The notes beneath the pieces were generated by a model. That model searched no databases, was not told the origin of the DNA, and was given only the letters and a program-made list of their open reading frames with translations. Made by a program: the position numbers and the translations under genes. From positions 682,001 to 746,000 of the forward strand of contig NZ_CP019449.1 of assembly GCF_001984035.1 (NCBI RefSeq): a stretch of DNA of 64,000 bases. The letters run 5' to 3'. This document shows positions 51,452 to 59,704 of this stretch, piece after piece. Position 1 is the stretch's first letter; each line of letters opens with the position of its first letter. This DNA comes from Sphingopyxis sp. QXT-31. Lineage in GTDB: Bacteria; Pseudomonadota; Alphaproteobacteria; Sphingomonadales; Sphingomonadaceae.

Positions 51452-51901
51452 TCAGTCAATCAGCCCCAGATCCTTCGGCCCGAAGGCCGCGGGCAGCAGC
51501 TCGCTCAGCCGGTAGCTCGTCACCGCGCTGCCGTCACCCGACGCGCAATGGACGAGGATGTCGGTCCGCGACCGCTCGGCGGCCTCGTTGAGGATCTGGC
51601 GGCATCGCCCGCACGGATTCACCGGATCGGCTCCGATCAGGGCATCGCCCTCGGGCCGCCCGCCGACGATCGCGACCTCGGCGAGCTCGCCGATCCAGCC
51701 CTCGTTGGCGATCTTCGCGACCGCCGCGGTCTCGGCGCAGAGCGTCAGGCCATAGCTCGCATTCTCGACATTGGCGCCGGTCACCACGTCGCCATTCTTG
51801 AGCAGCAGCGCCGCCCCGACATGAAAGCCCGAATAAGGCGCATAGGCACGGCTCGCGGCGTCGCGCGCCGCCTCGATCAGCGCGTCGCGGGGGTTGGTCA
51901 T
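51452..51901 (-). CDS. cdd: Cytidine deaminase
   Basis: 149 residues, tetrameric-type cytidine deaminase. Zn ligands in the catalytic CAET (with the Glu proton shuttle) and in PCGRCRQ; substrate-binding YAPYSGFHVGAA at the N-terminus. Deaminates cytidine and deoxycytidine. Its ATG at 51901 overlaps the stop of the GH25-like gene (ATGA); a longer in-frame start would lie inside that gene. Confidence 0.93.
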   Translation of the reverse strand: MTNPRDALIEAARDAASRAYAPYSGFHVGAALLLKNGDVVTGANVENASYGLTLCAETAAVAKIANEGWIGELAEVAIVGGRPEGDALIGADPVNPCGRCRQILNEAAERSRTDILVHCASGDGSAVTSYRLSELLPAAFGPKDLGLID

Positions 51902-52656
51902 TTGATGTCTCCGTCGGGGCGTACGACGTTCCAGCCTATGGTGCCGTCGGCGCCCGAGATCCGCATATAATCGTTCGCCTGCCACATCGCCCAGGGATGC
52001 GCGCCATAATCGGGCGCGAAAAAGTCGCGGCGCAGCCACGCGGTGCGCGCGATGCCCTGAGTCACCTGATAATCGGCGTCGAAGGCCGGACTCGGTGCGA
52101 TCATGCTCGGCTTGCCCATATGCGCCTCGATCTGCGCGAGGAAAGTCGCGAGTTCGCTGAGCAGCAGCGCGCGCGTCGGCCGGTCGGGGCAGCGGTCGTC
52201 ATAATCGAGCCACACCGCCGCGGGCAGCGTGTCGGTCCGGCGCGGCACGTGGCGGATGAAGTTCGCCGCCTGGTCGGTGGCGAGGCGGCAGAGGTCGTAA
52301 CGGTGGATCGCCCCGGTCTGGACGTCGGCCAGTCGCGCCTCGCGCATGTTGCGCGCGAACATCGGGTCGCTGCGCTCGGCCCCGTCGGTCGCGAGGAGAT
52401 AGGCGAAATCGGCGCCCGCGGCCTTGACCGATCCCCAATGAACCTCGCCGTTGCTGGCGTCGATCGTCGCGCCCTGCCAGGGATATTGGTCGCGCGCCGG
52501 CGCCCAGCGCGCCGCCCACCACAAAGCGAGGCCCGCCGCGAGCAGCGCCAGCAGCAGCGCCGCGGCCAGCCGCCGCAGCCAGCGCAGCAGGGCGGCGCGC
52601 CAGCCCGCTCCGGCGCCTGCCGGTTTCTTCTTCCTGCTTGCCGCGCCCGTCGCCAT
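51898..52656 (-). CDS. Membrane-anchored GH25 lysozyme-like protein
   Basis: 252 residues. A basic N-terminus and one membrane helix (LAAALLLALLAAGLALWW) anchor a GH25 muramidase-like barrel (GATIDASNGEVHW, AAVWLDYDDRC, PWAMWQANDY). In GH25 the catalytic acidic pair is usually D-x-E; here it reads L-D-Y-D, with Asp instead of Glu, so activity is uncertain. Role would be in peptidoglycan cleavage or binding on the periplasmic side. Coupled to cdd. Confidence 0.82.
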   Translation of the reverse strand: MATGAASRKKKPAGAGAGWRAALLRWLRRLAAALLLALLAAGLALWWAARWAPARDQYPWQGATIDASNGEVHWGSVKAAGADFAYLLATDGAERSDPMFARNMREARLADVQTGAIHRYDLCRLATDQAANFIRHVPRRTDTLPAAVWLDYDDRCPDRPTRALLLSELATFLAQIEAHMGKPSMIAPSPAFDADYQVTQGIARTAWLRRDFFAPDYGAHPWAMWQANDYMRISGADGTIGWNVVRPDGDIK

Positions 52657-52658
52657 GA

Positions 52659-53156
52659 TCAGCCCTTGATGTGCAGCACGCAGATCAGCGTGAACAGCCG
52701 CCGCGCGGTGTCGAAATCGACCGCGATCTTGCCGTCGAGCCGGTCCATCAGCATCTCGGCCGCCTCATTGTGCAGCGCGCGGCGCGCCATGTCGACGGTC
52801 TCGATCTGCTGCGCGGTCGAGGTCTTGATCGCTTGGTAATAGGAATCGCAGATCGCGAAATAGTCGCGGATCGGGCGGCGGAAGCGCCCGAGGCCTAGGA
52901 TGATCGCCTCCAGCGGCGAATGATCCTCGCGCGCGATCTCGAAGATCAGCCGGCCTTCCTCGACGCGCAGTTTCAGCCGGTAGGGGCCGGCATAGCCGTC
53001 GGCATGCCCGCGCTGCGGCACGAATTTATTCTCCTCGATCAGGTCGAAGATCGCGACGCGCCGTTCCTGTTCGACGTCGGCATTGCGCCACACGATCGAG
53101 CCCTCGTCGAGCTCGATCGAAATGATGCGCTGCAGGGCGGGATCGGCGTCGGTCAT
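52659..53156 (-). CDS. UPF0262 family protein
   Basis: 165 residues matching the alphaproteobacterial UPF0262 family: IISIELDEGSIVWRNADVEQ at the N-terminus, FEIAREDHSPLEAIILGLG, and IRDYFAICDSYYQAIKT. Function is not established. Separated by two bases from the GH25-like gene on the same strand. Cytoplasmic, no membrane segment. Confidence 0.9.
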   Translation of the reverse strand: MTDADPALQRIISIELDEGSIVWRNADVEQERRVAIFDLIEENKFVPQRGHADGYAGPYRLKLRVEEGRLIFEIAREDHSPLEAIILGLGRFRRPIRDYFAICDSYYQAIKTSTAQQIETVDMARRALHNEAAEMLMDRLDGKIAVDFDTARRLFTLICVLHIKG

Positions 53157-53225
53157 AGCGTTCGGCTTCTACTTGGCGCGTCGCGAAGGGCAAGGGGCCT
53201 GCTATGGAGGCGCCAACTTCCTTCG

Positions 53226-53304
53226 CCGTTCGTGTCGAGCGAAGTCGAGACACCCATAAGGAGCGTGTGCCTTCGCGTGTCTCGACTTCGCTCGACACGA
53301 ACGG
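53226..53304. repeat. Dispersed palindromic repeat (GTGTCGAGCGAAGTCGAG type)
   Basis: Near-perfect inverted arms CCGTTCGTGTCGAGCGAAGT and ACTTCGCTCGACACGAACGG around a 25-30-base centre. Intergenic, between UPF0262 and dnaB. Similar in design, not in sequence, to the repeats at 16636 and 50741. Confidence 0.75.
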
Positions 53305-53403
53305 GAGGGGAAGGCAGACTTATCCCCAGATGGGTCCACGGCGCTGCGGATCGGCAGAGCTAAGCCGGTTGCACCCGCCACGCGCCCGGCGCATGATGAC
53401 GCC

Positions 53404-54915
53404 ATGGCTGAACTAGCACTATTCCCCACCCCGGCCCCCGCCGGGGAAGACCGCCAATTGCCGCGCAATATCGAGGCCGAGGCAGCGTTCCTGGGCGCGA
53501 TCCTGATCGACAACCGAGTCGTCGAGGACCTGCCCGTCGCGCTGACCCCCGATCATTTCTTCGAACCGCTCCACGGCCGCATCTTCCAGCAGACGATGGC
53601 GCTGATCGAGCGCAACAGCATCGCGACCCCGGTGACGCTTAAGCCCTTTTTCGAGGCCGACGAGGCGATGAAGGCGGTCGGCGGCCCCGGCTATCTCGCG
53701 CAATTGACGGGCAGCGGCGCCGGGCTGATCGGCGCGCGCGACTTCGCGCGCCAGATCTTCGACCTCGCGCTGCTCCGCGAACTCGTCGGCGTCGGCCGCA
53801 CGCTCGTCGACAGCGCGCTCGACACCAGCGAGAGCGTCGACCCGCAGGCGCAAATCGAGGAGGCCGAGACCGCGCTGTACCGCGTCGCGGGCGGCGAAGC
53901 CGAGATGGGCACGGTCAAGAGCTTCAATACCGCGAGCCTCGTCGCGCTGCAGGCGGCAGAGCGCGCGCTCAATTCGGGCGGCCACCTGTCGGGGATCACC
54001 ACCGGCATTTCGAGCATGAACGCCAAGATCGGCGGCATGCACAATTCGGACCTCATGATCCTCGCGGGCCGACCGGGCATGGGCAAGACCTCGCTCGCGA
54101 CCAACATCGCGTACAACGCCGCCGAACGCTTCCGCCGCGACGAGGAAGACGGCATCCCGCCCGAGAAGAATATGGGCGCCAAGGTCGCCTTCTTCAGCCT
54201 CGAAATGTCCGCCGACCAGCTCGCGACGCGCGTGCTGGCCGAACAATCCGGCGTGTCGGGCGAGGCGCTGCGCATGGGCAAGATCAGCAAGGACCAGTTC
54301 CAGCAACTGAGCCGCGCCGCGCAGGCGCTCCAGACCTTGCCGCTGTTCATCGACGACACTGCGGGCCTGACGATTGCAGGCCTGCGCACCCGCGCGCGGC
54401 GCCTGCAGCGGCGCCACGGCATCGGCCTGATCATCGTCGATTATCTCCAGCTGCTCCAAGGCTCGTCGCGCAGCGGCGACAACCGCGTGCAGGAAATCTC
54501 GGAGATTTCGCGTGGTCTTAAGACTTTGGCGAAGGAGCTTAATGTCCCCGTGATGGCGCTGTCGCAGCTCAGCCGCGCGGTCGAAAGCCGCGAGGACAAA
54601 CGCCCGCAGCTCTCGGACCTTCGCGAATCGGGCTCGATCGAGCAGGACGCCGACATGGTGCTCTTCGTGTTCCGCGAGGATTATTATGTCGCCGCGCGCG
54701 AACCCAAGCGCCCGATCGAGGGCGACGACGTCAAGGTCCACGCCGCGCACGAGGAATGGGCGGCCGAAATGGAACGCGTCTTCGGCCTCGCCGAAGTCAT
54801 CGTCGCCAAATCGCGCCACGGCTCGACCGGCAAGATCCGCATGCATTTCGAGGCGAAGACGACCAAGTTCAGCGATCTTGCCGATGACAGCATGGCGTAT
54901 GAGGATTATGAGTAG
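53404..54915 (+). CDS. dnaB: Replicative DNA helicase DnaB
   Basis: 503 residues. N-terminal DnaB domain (NIEAEAAFLGAILIDNRVVE), Walker A AGRPGMGKTSLA, Walker B IIVDYLQLL, and the RecA-type ALSQLSRAVE and RESGSIEQDADMV segments. Hexameric helicase that unwinds the replication fork. Full length and without an intein. Transcribed away from the UPF0262 gene. Confidence 0.97.
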   Translation: MAELALFPTPAPAGEDRQLPRNIEAEAAFLGAILIDNRVVEDLPVALTPDHFFEPLHGRIFQQTMALIERNSIATPVTLKPFFEADEAMKAVGGPGYLAQLTGSGAGLIGARDFARQIFDLALLRELVGVGRTLVDSALDTSESVDPQAQIEEAETALYRVAGGEAEMGTVKSFNTASLVALQAAERALNSGGHLSGITTGISSMNAKIGGMHNSDLMILAGRPGMGKTSLATNIAYNAAERFRRDEEDGIPPEKNMGAKVAFFSLEMSADQLATRVLAEQSGVSGEALRMGKISKDQFQQLSRAAQALQTLPLFIDDTAGLTIAGLRTRARRLQRRHGIGLIIVDYLQLLQGSSRSGDNRVQEISEISRGLKTLAKELNVPVMALSQLSRAVESREDKRPQLSDLRESGSIEQDADMVLFVFREDYYVAAREPKRPIEGDDVKVHAAHEEWAAEMERVFGLAEVIVAKSRHGSTGKIRMHFEAKTTKFSDLADDSMAYEDYE

Positions 54916-54927
54916 GTCCAAAGCCTC

Positions 54928-55278
54928 ATGATCGGATGGGGGTGGCTGATCGCGACGACCCTTGTCCTCCTGATCGCGATGAATCTGCATCTGTGGATTC
55001 GGTCGAGAGTTATCGAGCGGCGGCTGGACGATGAGTATGACTATTTCCGCTACATCGAGCGAGAAAGCGCCGTCATGCGCTTCGTCAACGGCGTCTATAC
55101 GAAAGACATGCCGAACCATTGGCTCACCGACTTTCTCGACAAGCATGTCGAGCTGGCCTTTGAAGACCCTCTTCTTGACGATCAGATCCGCCGTTACCGA
55201 GTGACGCGAGCCTCGTGGTTCGGGGGCTTCGGCATCTGGGTGGTCGTCGCGACCGCGCTAGCAATGACTACGGCTTAG
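54928..55278 (+). CDS. Small membrane protein of unknown function
   Basis: 116 residues with hydrophobic helices at both ends (WLIATTLVLLIAMNLHLWI and FGGFGIWVVVATALAMTTA) and a charged cytoplasmic-looking middle (RRLDDEYDYFRYIE). No family recognised. It starts 12 bases after dnaB and its codons look less GC-biased than its neighbours. Its stop overlaps the convergent cysH gene by four bases. Confidence 0.7.
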   Translation: MIGWGWLIATTLVLLIAMNLHLWIRSRVIERRLDDEYDYFRYIERESAVMRFVNGVYTKDMPNHWLTDFLDKHVELAFEDPLLDDQIRRYRVTRASWFGGFGIWVVVATALAMTTA

Positions 55279-56078
55279 AAAGCCGGATCGTTCGCCGGAT
55301 CGTCGTCGATCGGCGTCACCGCTTCGTGGATGCCGCATTCGGTCTTGTCCCAGCCGCGCCAGCGGCCCGAGCGCGGGTCTTCGCCGGGCTTCACCTTCGA
55401 CGTGCACGGCGAACAGCCGATCGATGGATAGCCCTCGGCCTCAAGCGGATGGCGCGGCAGGTCGTGCGCCTCGAAATAGGCGTCGAGTTCCTCGCGCGAC
55501 CAGTTGGCGAGCGGGTTGAACTTCAGGCGGCCGGTGTTGCCGTCGAGCTCGAAGCGCGGCAGGCCGGTGCGCGTCGCCGACTGGAAACCCTTGCGCCCGG
55601 TGATCGAGGTGTCGAAATCGGCGAGCGCCTTTTCGAGCGGCTTGACCTTGCGGATTTCGCAGCAGCCGTCGGGGTCGTAGGACCAGCGCAGCTCGGTCGC
55701 GTCCTTTTTGGCCAGCTCGTCGGGATCGGGGGTGAGGTTGACGAGGTTGAGCCCCAGCCGTGCGGTCAGTTCGTCGCGATACGCCAGCGTTTCGGGGAAA
55801 TGCTTGCCGGTGTCGAGGAACAGCACCGGCATGTCGGGTGCGACCTGCGCGATGAGGTGGAGCAGCACCGCGCTCTCGGCGCCGAAGCTCGACACGATCG
55901 CGGTCTCGCCAAGCAGCCCGGCGCCGATAACGCTCGCCACCACCTCGGCGGCGTCCTGACCACGGAACAGGTTGTTGAGGCGGATGACGTCGGTCGGCGC
56001 GAAGCGCGGCGCGACGTCGATGCGGTCGCGGGTGCGGTCTTCGCCGGCTTTGGGGGGAGAGGTTTTCACTTCAGCCAT
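55275..56078 (-). CDS. cysH: Adenylylsulfate (APS) reductase, CysH family
   Basis: 267 residues. PP-loop-like SSFGAESAVLLH, then KPLEKAL and the C-terminal catalytic Cys in TECGIHEA. Two further motifs, CCEIRKV and GCSPCT, are the CC...CxxC ligands of a 4Fe-4S cluster, which marks APS reductases rather than PAPS reductases. Reduces APS to sulfite in assimilatory sulfate reduction. Overlaps the DUF934 gene by eight bases; last gene of the operon. Confidence 0.93.
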   Translation of the reverse strand: MAEVKTSPPKAGEDRTRDRIDVAPRFAPTDVIRLNNLFRGQDAAEVVASVIGAGLLGETAIVSSFGAESAVLLHLIAQVAPDMPVLFLDTGKHFPETLAYRDELTARLGLNLVNLTPDPDELAKKDATELRWSYDPDGCCEIRKVKPLEKALADFDTSITGRKGFQSATRTGLPRFELDGNTGRLKFNPLANWSREELDAYFEAHDLPRHPLEAEGYPSIGCSPCTSKVKPGEDPRSGRWRGWDKTECGIHEAVTPIDDDPANDPAF

Positions 56079-56484
56079 GCCTCAGCTTCCAGATCGGCAC
56101 CGCGCCGTCGGCCGCGCCCTGATAATGCTCGGGCCAGCGCGCCAGCGCCGCCTCGACATCGGCCGGATTGAGGTCCTTTTCGGCGGCGAAGCTGTCGAAG
56201 CCGCAGCGCTTCATATAGGCGATCTGGTCGACGAGCACGTCGCCCTGCGCGCGCAATTCGCCCGCATAGCCGGCTTCGCGCAGGATGCGCGCCGAGGAAT
56301 AGCCGCGGCCGTCACGAAACTTGGGGAAGGCGACCTCGATCAGCGCGAGCCGGTCGAGGTGCGGGATCAGCGCGCGTGCATCTTCGTCGGGTTCGAGCCG
56401 CACCGCGGTGGCGTTCGACTGCGACAGAAAGGCATCGAGCGTGACGCAGGGCTCCTCGCCCGGCTGAAGCGCGGCGTCGGTCAT
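56071..56484 (-). CDS. DUF934 protein of sulfur assimilation
   Basis: 137 residues; RLALIEVAFPKFRDGRGYSS, RILREAGYAGELRAQGDVLVDQ and MKRCGFDSF match DUF934, a small protein conserved in cys operons of proteobacteria with unproven role. Sits between the RidA-like and cysH genes with overlaps on both sides (ATGA with RidA), fitting co-regulation with sulfite reduction. Confidence 0.88.
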   Translation of the reverse strand: MTDAALQPGEEPCVTLDAFLSQSNATAVRLEPDEDARALIPHLDRLALIEVAFPKFRDGRGYSSARILREAGYAGELRAQGDVLVDQIAYMKRCGFDSFAAEKDLNPADVEAALARWPEHYQGAADGAVPIWKLRHG

Positions 56485-56882
56485 TCATTTTCTCCCGGGA
56501 TACGCGCGATCACCTTGATCTCGAAAGTGAAACCCGACAGCCAGGTCACGCCGACCGCGGTGATGTTTGGATAGGGCTTCTCGCCCCAATTGGCGCCGAG
56601 CACGGGAAAGATCGTCTCGAAATGCGTGTCGGGATCGATCATGAACAACGTCACGTCGACGACCTTGTCGAAGCTCGACCCGGCGGCCCTCAGGATCGCA
56701 TTGAGATTGTCGAACGCCAGCTGCACCTGCGCCGCAAGGTCGGGCTCGGGCGAGCCATCGACGCGCGCACCGACCTGCCCCGACACGAACAGGAAACCGT
56801 TCGAGCGGATCGCGGGCGAATAACGATGCGCCTCATAGAGCGCATGCGGCTCGGGCGGAAAGACGGCGTCGCGCTCAGCCAT
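56481..56882 (-). CDS. RidA-family protein
   Basis: 133 residues of the YjgF/YER057c/UK114 trimeric fold: RSNGFLFVSGQVGARVDG, QVQLAFDNLNAILRAAG and VTWLSGFTFEIKVIARIP. RidA-type proteins deaminate reactive enamine/imine products of PLP enzymes; subgroup members do other jobs. The Arg that clears imines in true RidA is not clearly placed, so function is open. Embedded in the cys operon between cysI and DUF934 with overlaps, an unusual location. Confidence 0.85.
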   Translation of the reverse strand: MAERDAVFPPEPHALYEAHRYSPAIRSNGFLFVSGQVGARVDGSPEPDLAAQVQLAFDNLNAILRAAGSSFDKVVDVTLFMIDPDTHFETIFPVLGANWGEKPYPNITAVGVTWLSGFTFEIKVIARIPGENE

Positions 56883-58506
56883 AGATCGCCTCCTTGAACG
56901 GCGCCATGCCGACGCGGCGGAAGGTATCGACGAAGCGCTCGCCCTCGCTGCGGGTGGCGAGATATTTGTCGGTCACGCGCTCGATCGCATCGACCACGCC
57001 GTCCTCGTCGAAACCGGGGCCGGTAATCGTGCCGAGGCTGACGTCCTCCGCGCCCGATCCGCCGAGCAAAAGCTGGTAATTCTCGGTGCCCTTGCGGTCG
57101 ACGCCGAGGATGCCGATGTGGCCGGCGTGGTGATGCCCGCAGGCGTTGATGCAGCCCGAAATCTTGAGCTTGAGCTCGCCGAGTTCCTTCTGGCGGCCGA
57201 GGTCCGAGAAGCGCGTCGCGATCTTCTGCGCGACCGGGATCGAGCGCGCATTGGCGAGGCTGCAATAATCGAGCCCGGGGCAGGCAATGATGTCGCTGAT
57301 CAGGTCGAGGTTCGGCGTCGCGAGCCCCGCACCGTCGAGCGCTTGCCAGATCGCGTAGAGATCGGCCTTACGGACGTGCGGCAGCACGATGTTCTGCGCA
57401 TGCGTCACGCGCAGCTCGTCGTGGCTGTACTGCTCGGCAAGGTCGGCCATCAGGTCGATCTGCGCCGACGATGCGTCGCCGGGGATGCCGCCGACGGGCT
57501 TCAGGCTGATGTTGACGATGGCATGGCCCGGCACCTTGTGCTTTGCGACATTCTGGTCGACCCAGACCGCGAAGTCGGGATCGCTACGGTCGATGGCGTC
57601 CGGAGCCGAAGCATCGAGCGCCGGCGGCGCGAATTGCTTGGCGATGCGGTCGAATTCGGCCTTGGGCGGGTCGATGCCGAGCGACTTCACATGGGCGAAT
57701 TCCTCCTCGACCTGACGGCGATATTCGTCGGCGCCCAGTTCGTGGATCAGGATCTTGATCCGCGCCTTGTAGATATTGTCGCGGCGGCCATAGCGGTTGT
57801 AGACGCGCAGGCACGCCTCGGCATAGCTCAGCATATCCGCCAGCGGGACGAAATCCTTGATCAGCGGCGCGATCATCGGGGTGCGGCCCATGCCGCCGCC
57901 CACGTAAAAGGCCGCGCCATGCTGCCCGTCCTTCTCGACGATCTGGATGCCGATATCGTGTAGACGCATCGCCGCGCGATCCTCGTCGGCGGCGATGACG
58001 GCGATCTTGAACTTGCGCGGCAGATAGCTGAATTCGGGGTGGAAGCTCGACCATTGGCGGAGCAGTTCGGCCCAGGGACGCGGATCGGTGATCTCGTCGG
58101 CCGCGGCGCCGGCCCACTGGTCCGAGCTGATGTTGCGGATGCAATTGCCGCTGGTCTGGATCGCATGCATCTCGACCGACGCCAGATCCTCAAGGATCGC
58201 GGGGGCGTCCTCCAGCTTGATCCAGTTATACTGGATGTTCTGGCGCGTGGTGAAATGGCCGTAATCGCGGTCGTATTTGCGCGCGATGTGCGCGAGCATG
58301 CGCATCTGGCGGCTGTCGAGCGTGCCATAAGGCACCGCGACGCGCAGCATATAGGCGTGGAGCTGGAGGTAGAGGCCGTTCATCAGGCGCAGCGGCTTGA
58401 ACTGGTCCTCGGTGATCTCGCCCGCCAGGCGGCGCTTCACCTGGTCCGAAAATTCGGCGACGCGGGCGGCGACCATCGCATGGTCATATTCGTCATATTT
58501 ATACAT
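56875..58506 (-). CDS. cysI: Sulfite reductase hemoprotein (ferredoxin-type nitrite/sulfite reductase)
   Basis: 543 residues. Siroheme/4Fe-4S ligands in CPGLDYC (C-x5-C) and GCINACGHHHAGHIG (C-x3-C); ferredoxin-fold half-domains and DYGHFTTRQNIQYNW are typical. Reduces sulfite to sulfide with six electrons; siroheme comes from the cobA-encoded methyltransferase upstream. No flavoprotein subunit (cysJ) is in the operon, so a ferredoxin or other donor is likely. Confidence 0.93.
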   Translation of the reverse strand: MYKYDEYDHAMVAARVAEFSDQVKRRLAGEITEDQFKPLRLMNGLYLQLHAYMLRVAVPYGTLDSRQMRMLAHIARKYDRDYGHFTTRQNIQYNWIKLEDAPAILEDLASVEMHAIQTSGNCIRNISSDQWAGAAADEITDPRPWAELLRQWSSFHPEFSYLPRKFKIAVIAADEDRAAMRLHDIGIQIVEKDGQHGAAFYVGGGMGRTPMIAPLIKDFVPLADMLSYAEACLRVYNRYGRRDNIYKARIKILIHELGADEYRRQVEEEFAHVKSLGIDPPKAEFDRIAKQFAPPALDASAPDAIDRSDPDFAVWVDQNVAKHKVPGHAIVNISLKPVGGIPGDASSAQIDLMADLAEQYSHDELRVTHAQNIVLPHVRKADLYAIWQALDGAGLATPNLDLISDIIACPGLDYCSLANARSIPVAQKIATRFSDLGRQKELGELKLKISGCINACGHHHAGHIGILGVDRKGTENYQLLLGGSGAEDVSLGTITGPGFDEDGVVDAIERVTDKYLATRSEGERFVDTFRRVGMAPFKEAIYG

Positions 58507-58507
58507 G

Positions 58508-58804
58508 TCAGATCACCCAGTCGCCGGCCGCGGGATCGGCGGGTTTCAGTGTCAAATCGGGGCGCACGGTCGGCCCCAATGCACGGATGCGGTCCTTGAT
58601 ATGCGCGGGGCGCGGGCCCTCGGCGGTCGCTTCGCCCGCGATGATGTAGGGCGCGTTGACGCGGCGCGCGGCCTCTTCGACCGCCAGGATCGCGTCGCCA
58701 TGCTCGCCGACGTCGGCGGCGTCCTCGATGTGCAGCGACCAGTCGGCGCCGGTCCACCAGGTGACGAAGCCCGTTTTCAGGTCGTTGCCCGTGAGCAATT
58801 TCAT
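58508..58804 (-). CDS. DUF2849 protein of the sulfite-reductase operon
   Basis: 98 residues (KLLTGNDLKTGFVTWWTG, RRVNAPYIIAGEA) matching DUF2849, a short protein found almost only between cobA and cysI in alphaproteobacteria. Proposed as an accessory or electron-transfer factor for sulfite reductase; unproven. The ATG overlaps the cobA stop, and its stop is one base before the cysI ATG. Confidence 0.88.
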   Translation of the reverse strand: MKLLTGNDLKTGFVTWWTGADWSLHIEDAADVGEHGDAILAVEEAARRVNAPYIIAGEATAEGPRPAHIKDRIRALGPTVRPDLTLKPADPAAGDWVI

Positions 58805-59598
58805 GTGAAGTCCCCAATATTTTCCATGTTCTGCGCGACGCCGGGCGCGCCAAGGCAGTCGAGCGCATCGGCGCGCGCCGCGACCTTGCCGACGATGATG
58901 AGCGCCGGGCTGGCGACCTTCTCGCGCACGACGAGGTCGCCGAGATCGGTGAGCAGGGTGCGCAGCACGCGCGCGTCGGCGGTGGTGCCGCGCTCGACGA
59001 CTGCCACGGGCAGGCCGGGCGAAACGCCGTCGGCGATCAGCTTGTCGGCGATGGCGCTGGCGGTCGCGAGGCCCATGTAGATGACGAGCGTGCGGCCATG
59101 GCCCGCGAGACCCGACCAGTCCTGATCGGACAAATCCTTGCACTGGCCCGCAACGAAGCTGACCGCGCTCGCATCCTCGCGGTGGGTGAGCGGGAGGCCA
59201 GCCTGCGCCGCGCAGCCGGCCGCGGCGGTGATGCCGGGGACGACCTCGCAGGCGACGCCGGCTTCGCGTGCCGCCTCGAGCTCCTCGCCGCCGCGCCCGA
59301 AAATGAACGGATCGCCGCCCTTCAGCCGCACGACCTGCTTGCCCGCCAGCGTCTCGCGCACCAACAGTTCGTTGATCAGTTCCTGCTTCATCGTGTGGCG
59401 GCTACGCTGCTTGGCGACGCTGATCCGCTCGACATGCGCCGGGATCAGCGCCAGCACGCCGTCACCGACCAGCCCGTCGTGCACAACGAGATCAGCGCTT
59501 TCGAGCAGCCGCGCGGCGCGCAAGGTCAGCAGGTCGGGATCGCCCGGACCGGCGCCGACGAGCCATAATTTGCCCGAAGAAGGGAGACTCTTTTCCAT
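58801..59598 (-). CDS. cobA: Uroporphyrinogen-III C-methyltransferase
   Basis: 265 residues from the ATG at 59598. Motifs VGAGPGDPDLLTLRAARLL, HDGLVGDGVLALIP, VRLKGGDPFIFGRGGEE and VVPGITAAAGCA are those of SAM-dependent SUMT enzymes, which make precorrin-2 for siroheme. Only the methyltransferase domain is present (no CysG oxidase/ferrochelatase). The start is uncertain: an ATG four codons further upstream (59610) is equally possible and neither has a clear ribosome site. First gene of the sulfate-assimilation operon. Confidence 0.92.
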   Translation of the reverse strand: MEKSLPSSGKLWLVGAGPGDPDLLTLRAARLLESADLVVHDGLVGDGVLALIPAHVERISVAKQRSRHTMKQELINELLVRETLAGKQVVRLKGGDPFIFGRGGEELEAAREAGVACEVVPGITAAAGCAAQAGLPLTHREDASAVSFVAGQCKDLSDQDWSGLAGHGRTLVIYMGLATASAIADKLIADGVSPGLPVAVVERGTTADARVLRTLLTDLGDLVVREKVASPALIIVGKVAARADALDCLGAPGVAQNMENIGDFT

Positions 59599-59704
59599 GG
59601 CTAGCAACATGGTTTGCGCGCCCCGAAAGCGCAAAGCAGGCTTTATTGACGGGGGTGAAGGTAAAATTGACCGCGCGTTTCTGTCGCTCGCGACGCCGCG
59701 GCCT

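Noticed and set aside
53404..54915. Possible intein in dnaB
   Set aside because: DnaB often carries inteins, but the gene is of normal length (503 codons) and the Walker and RecA motifs are contiguous.
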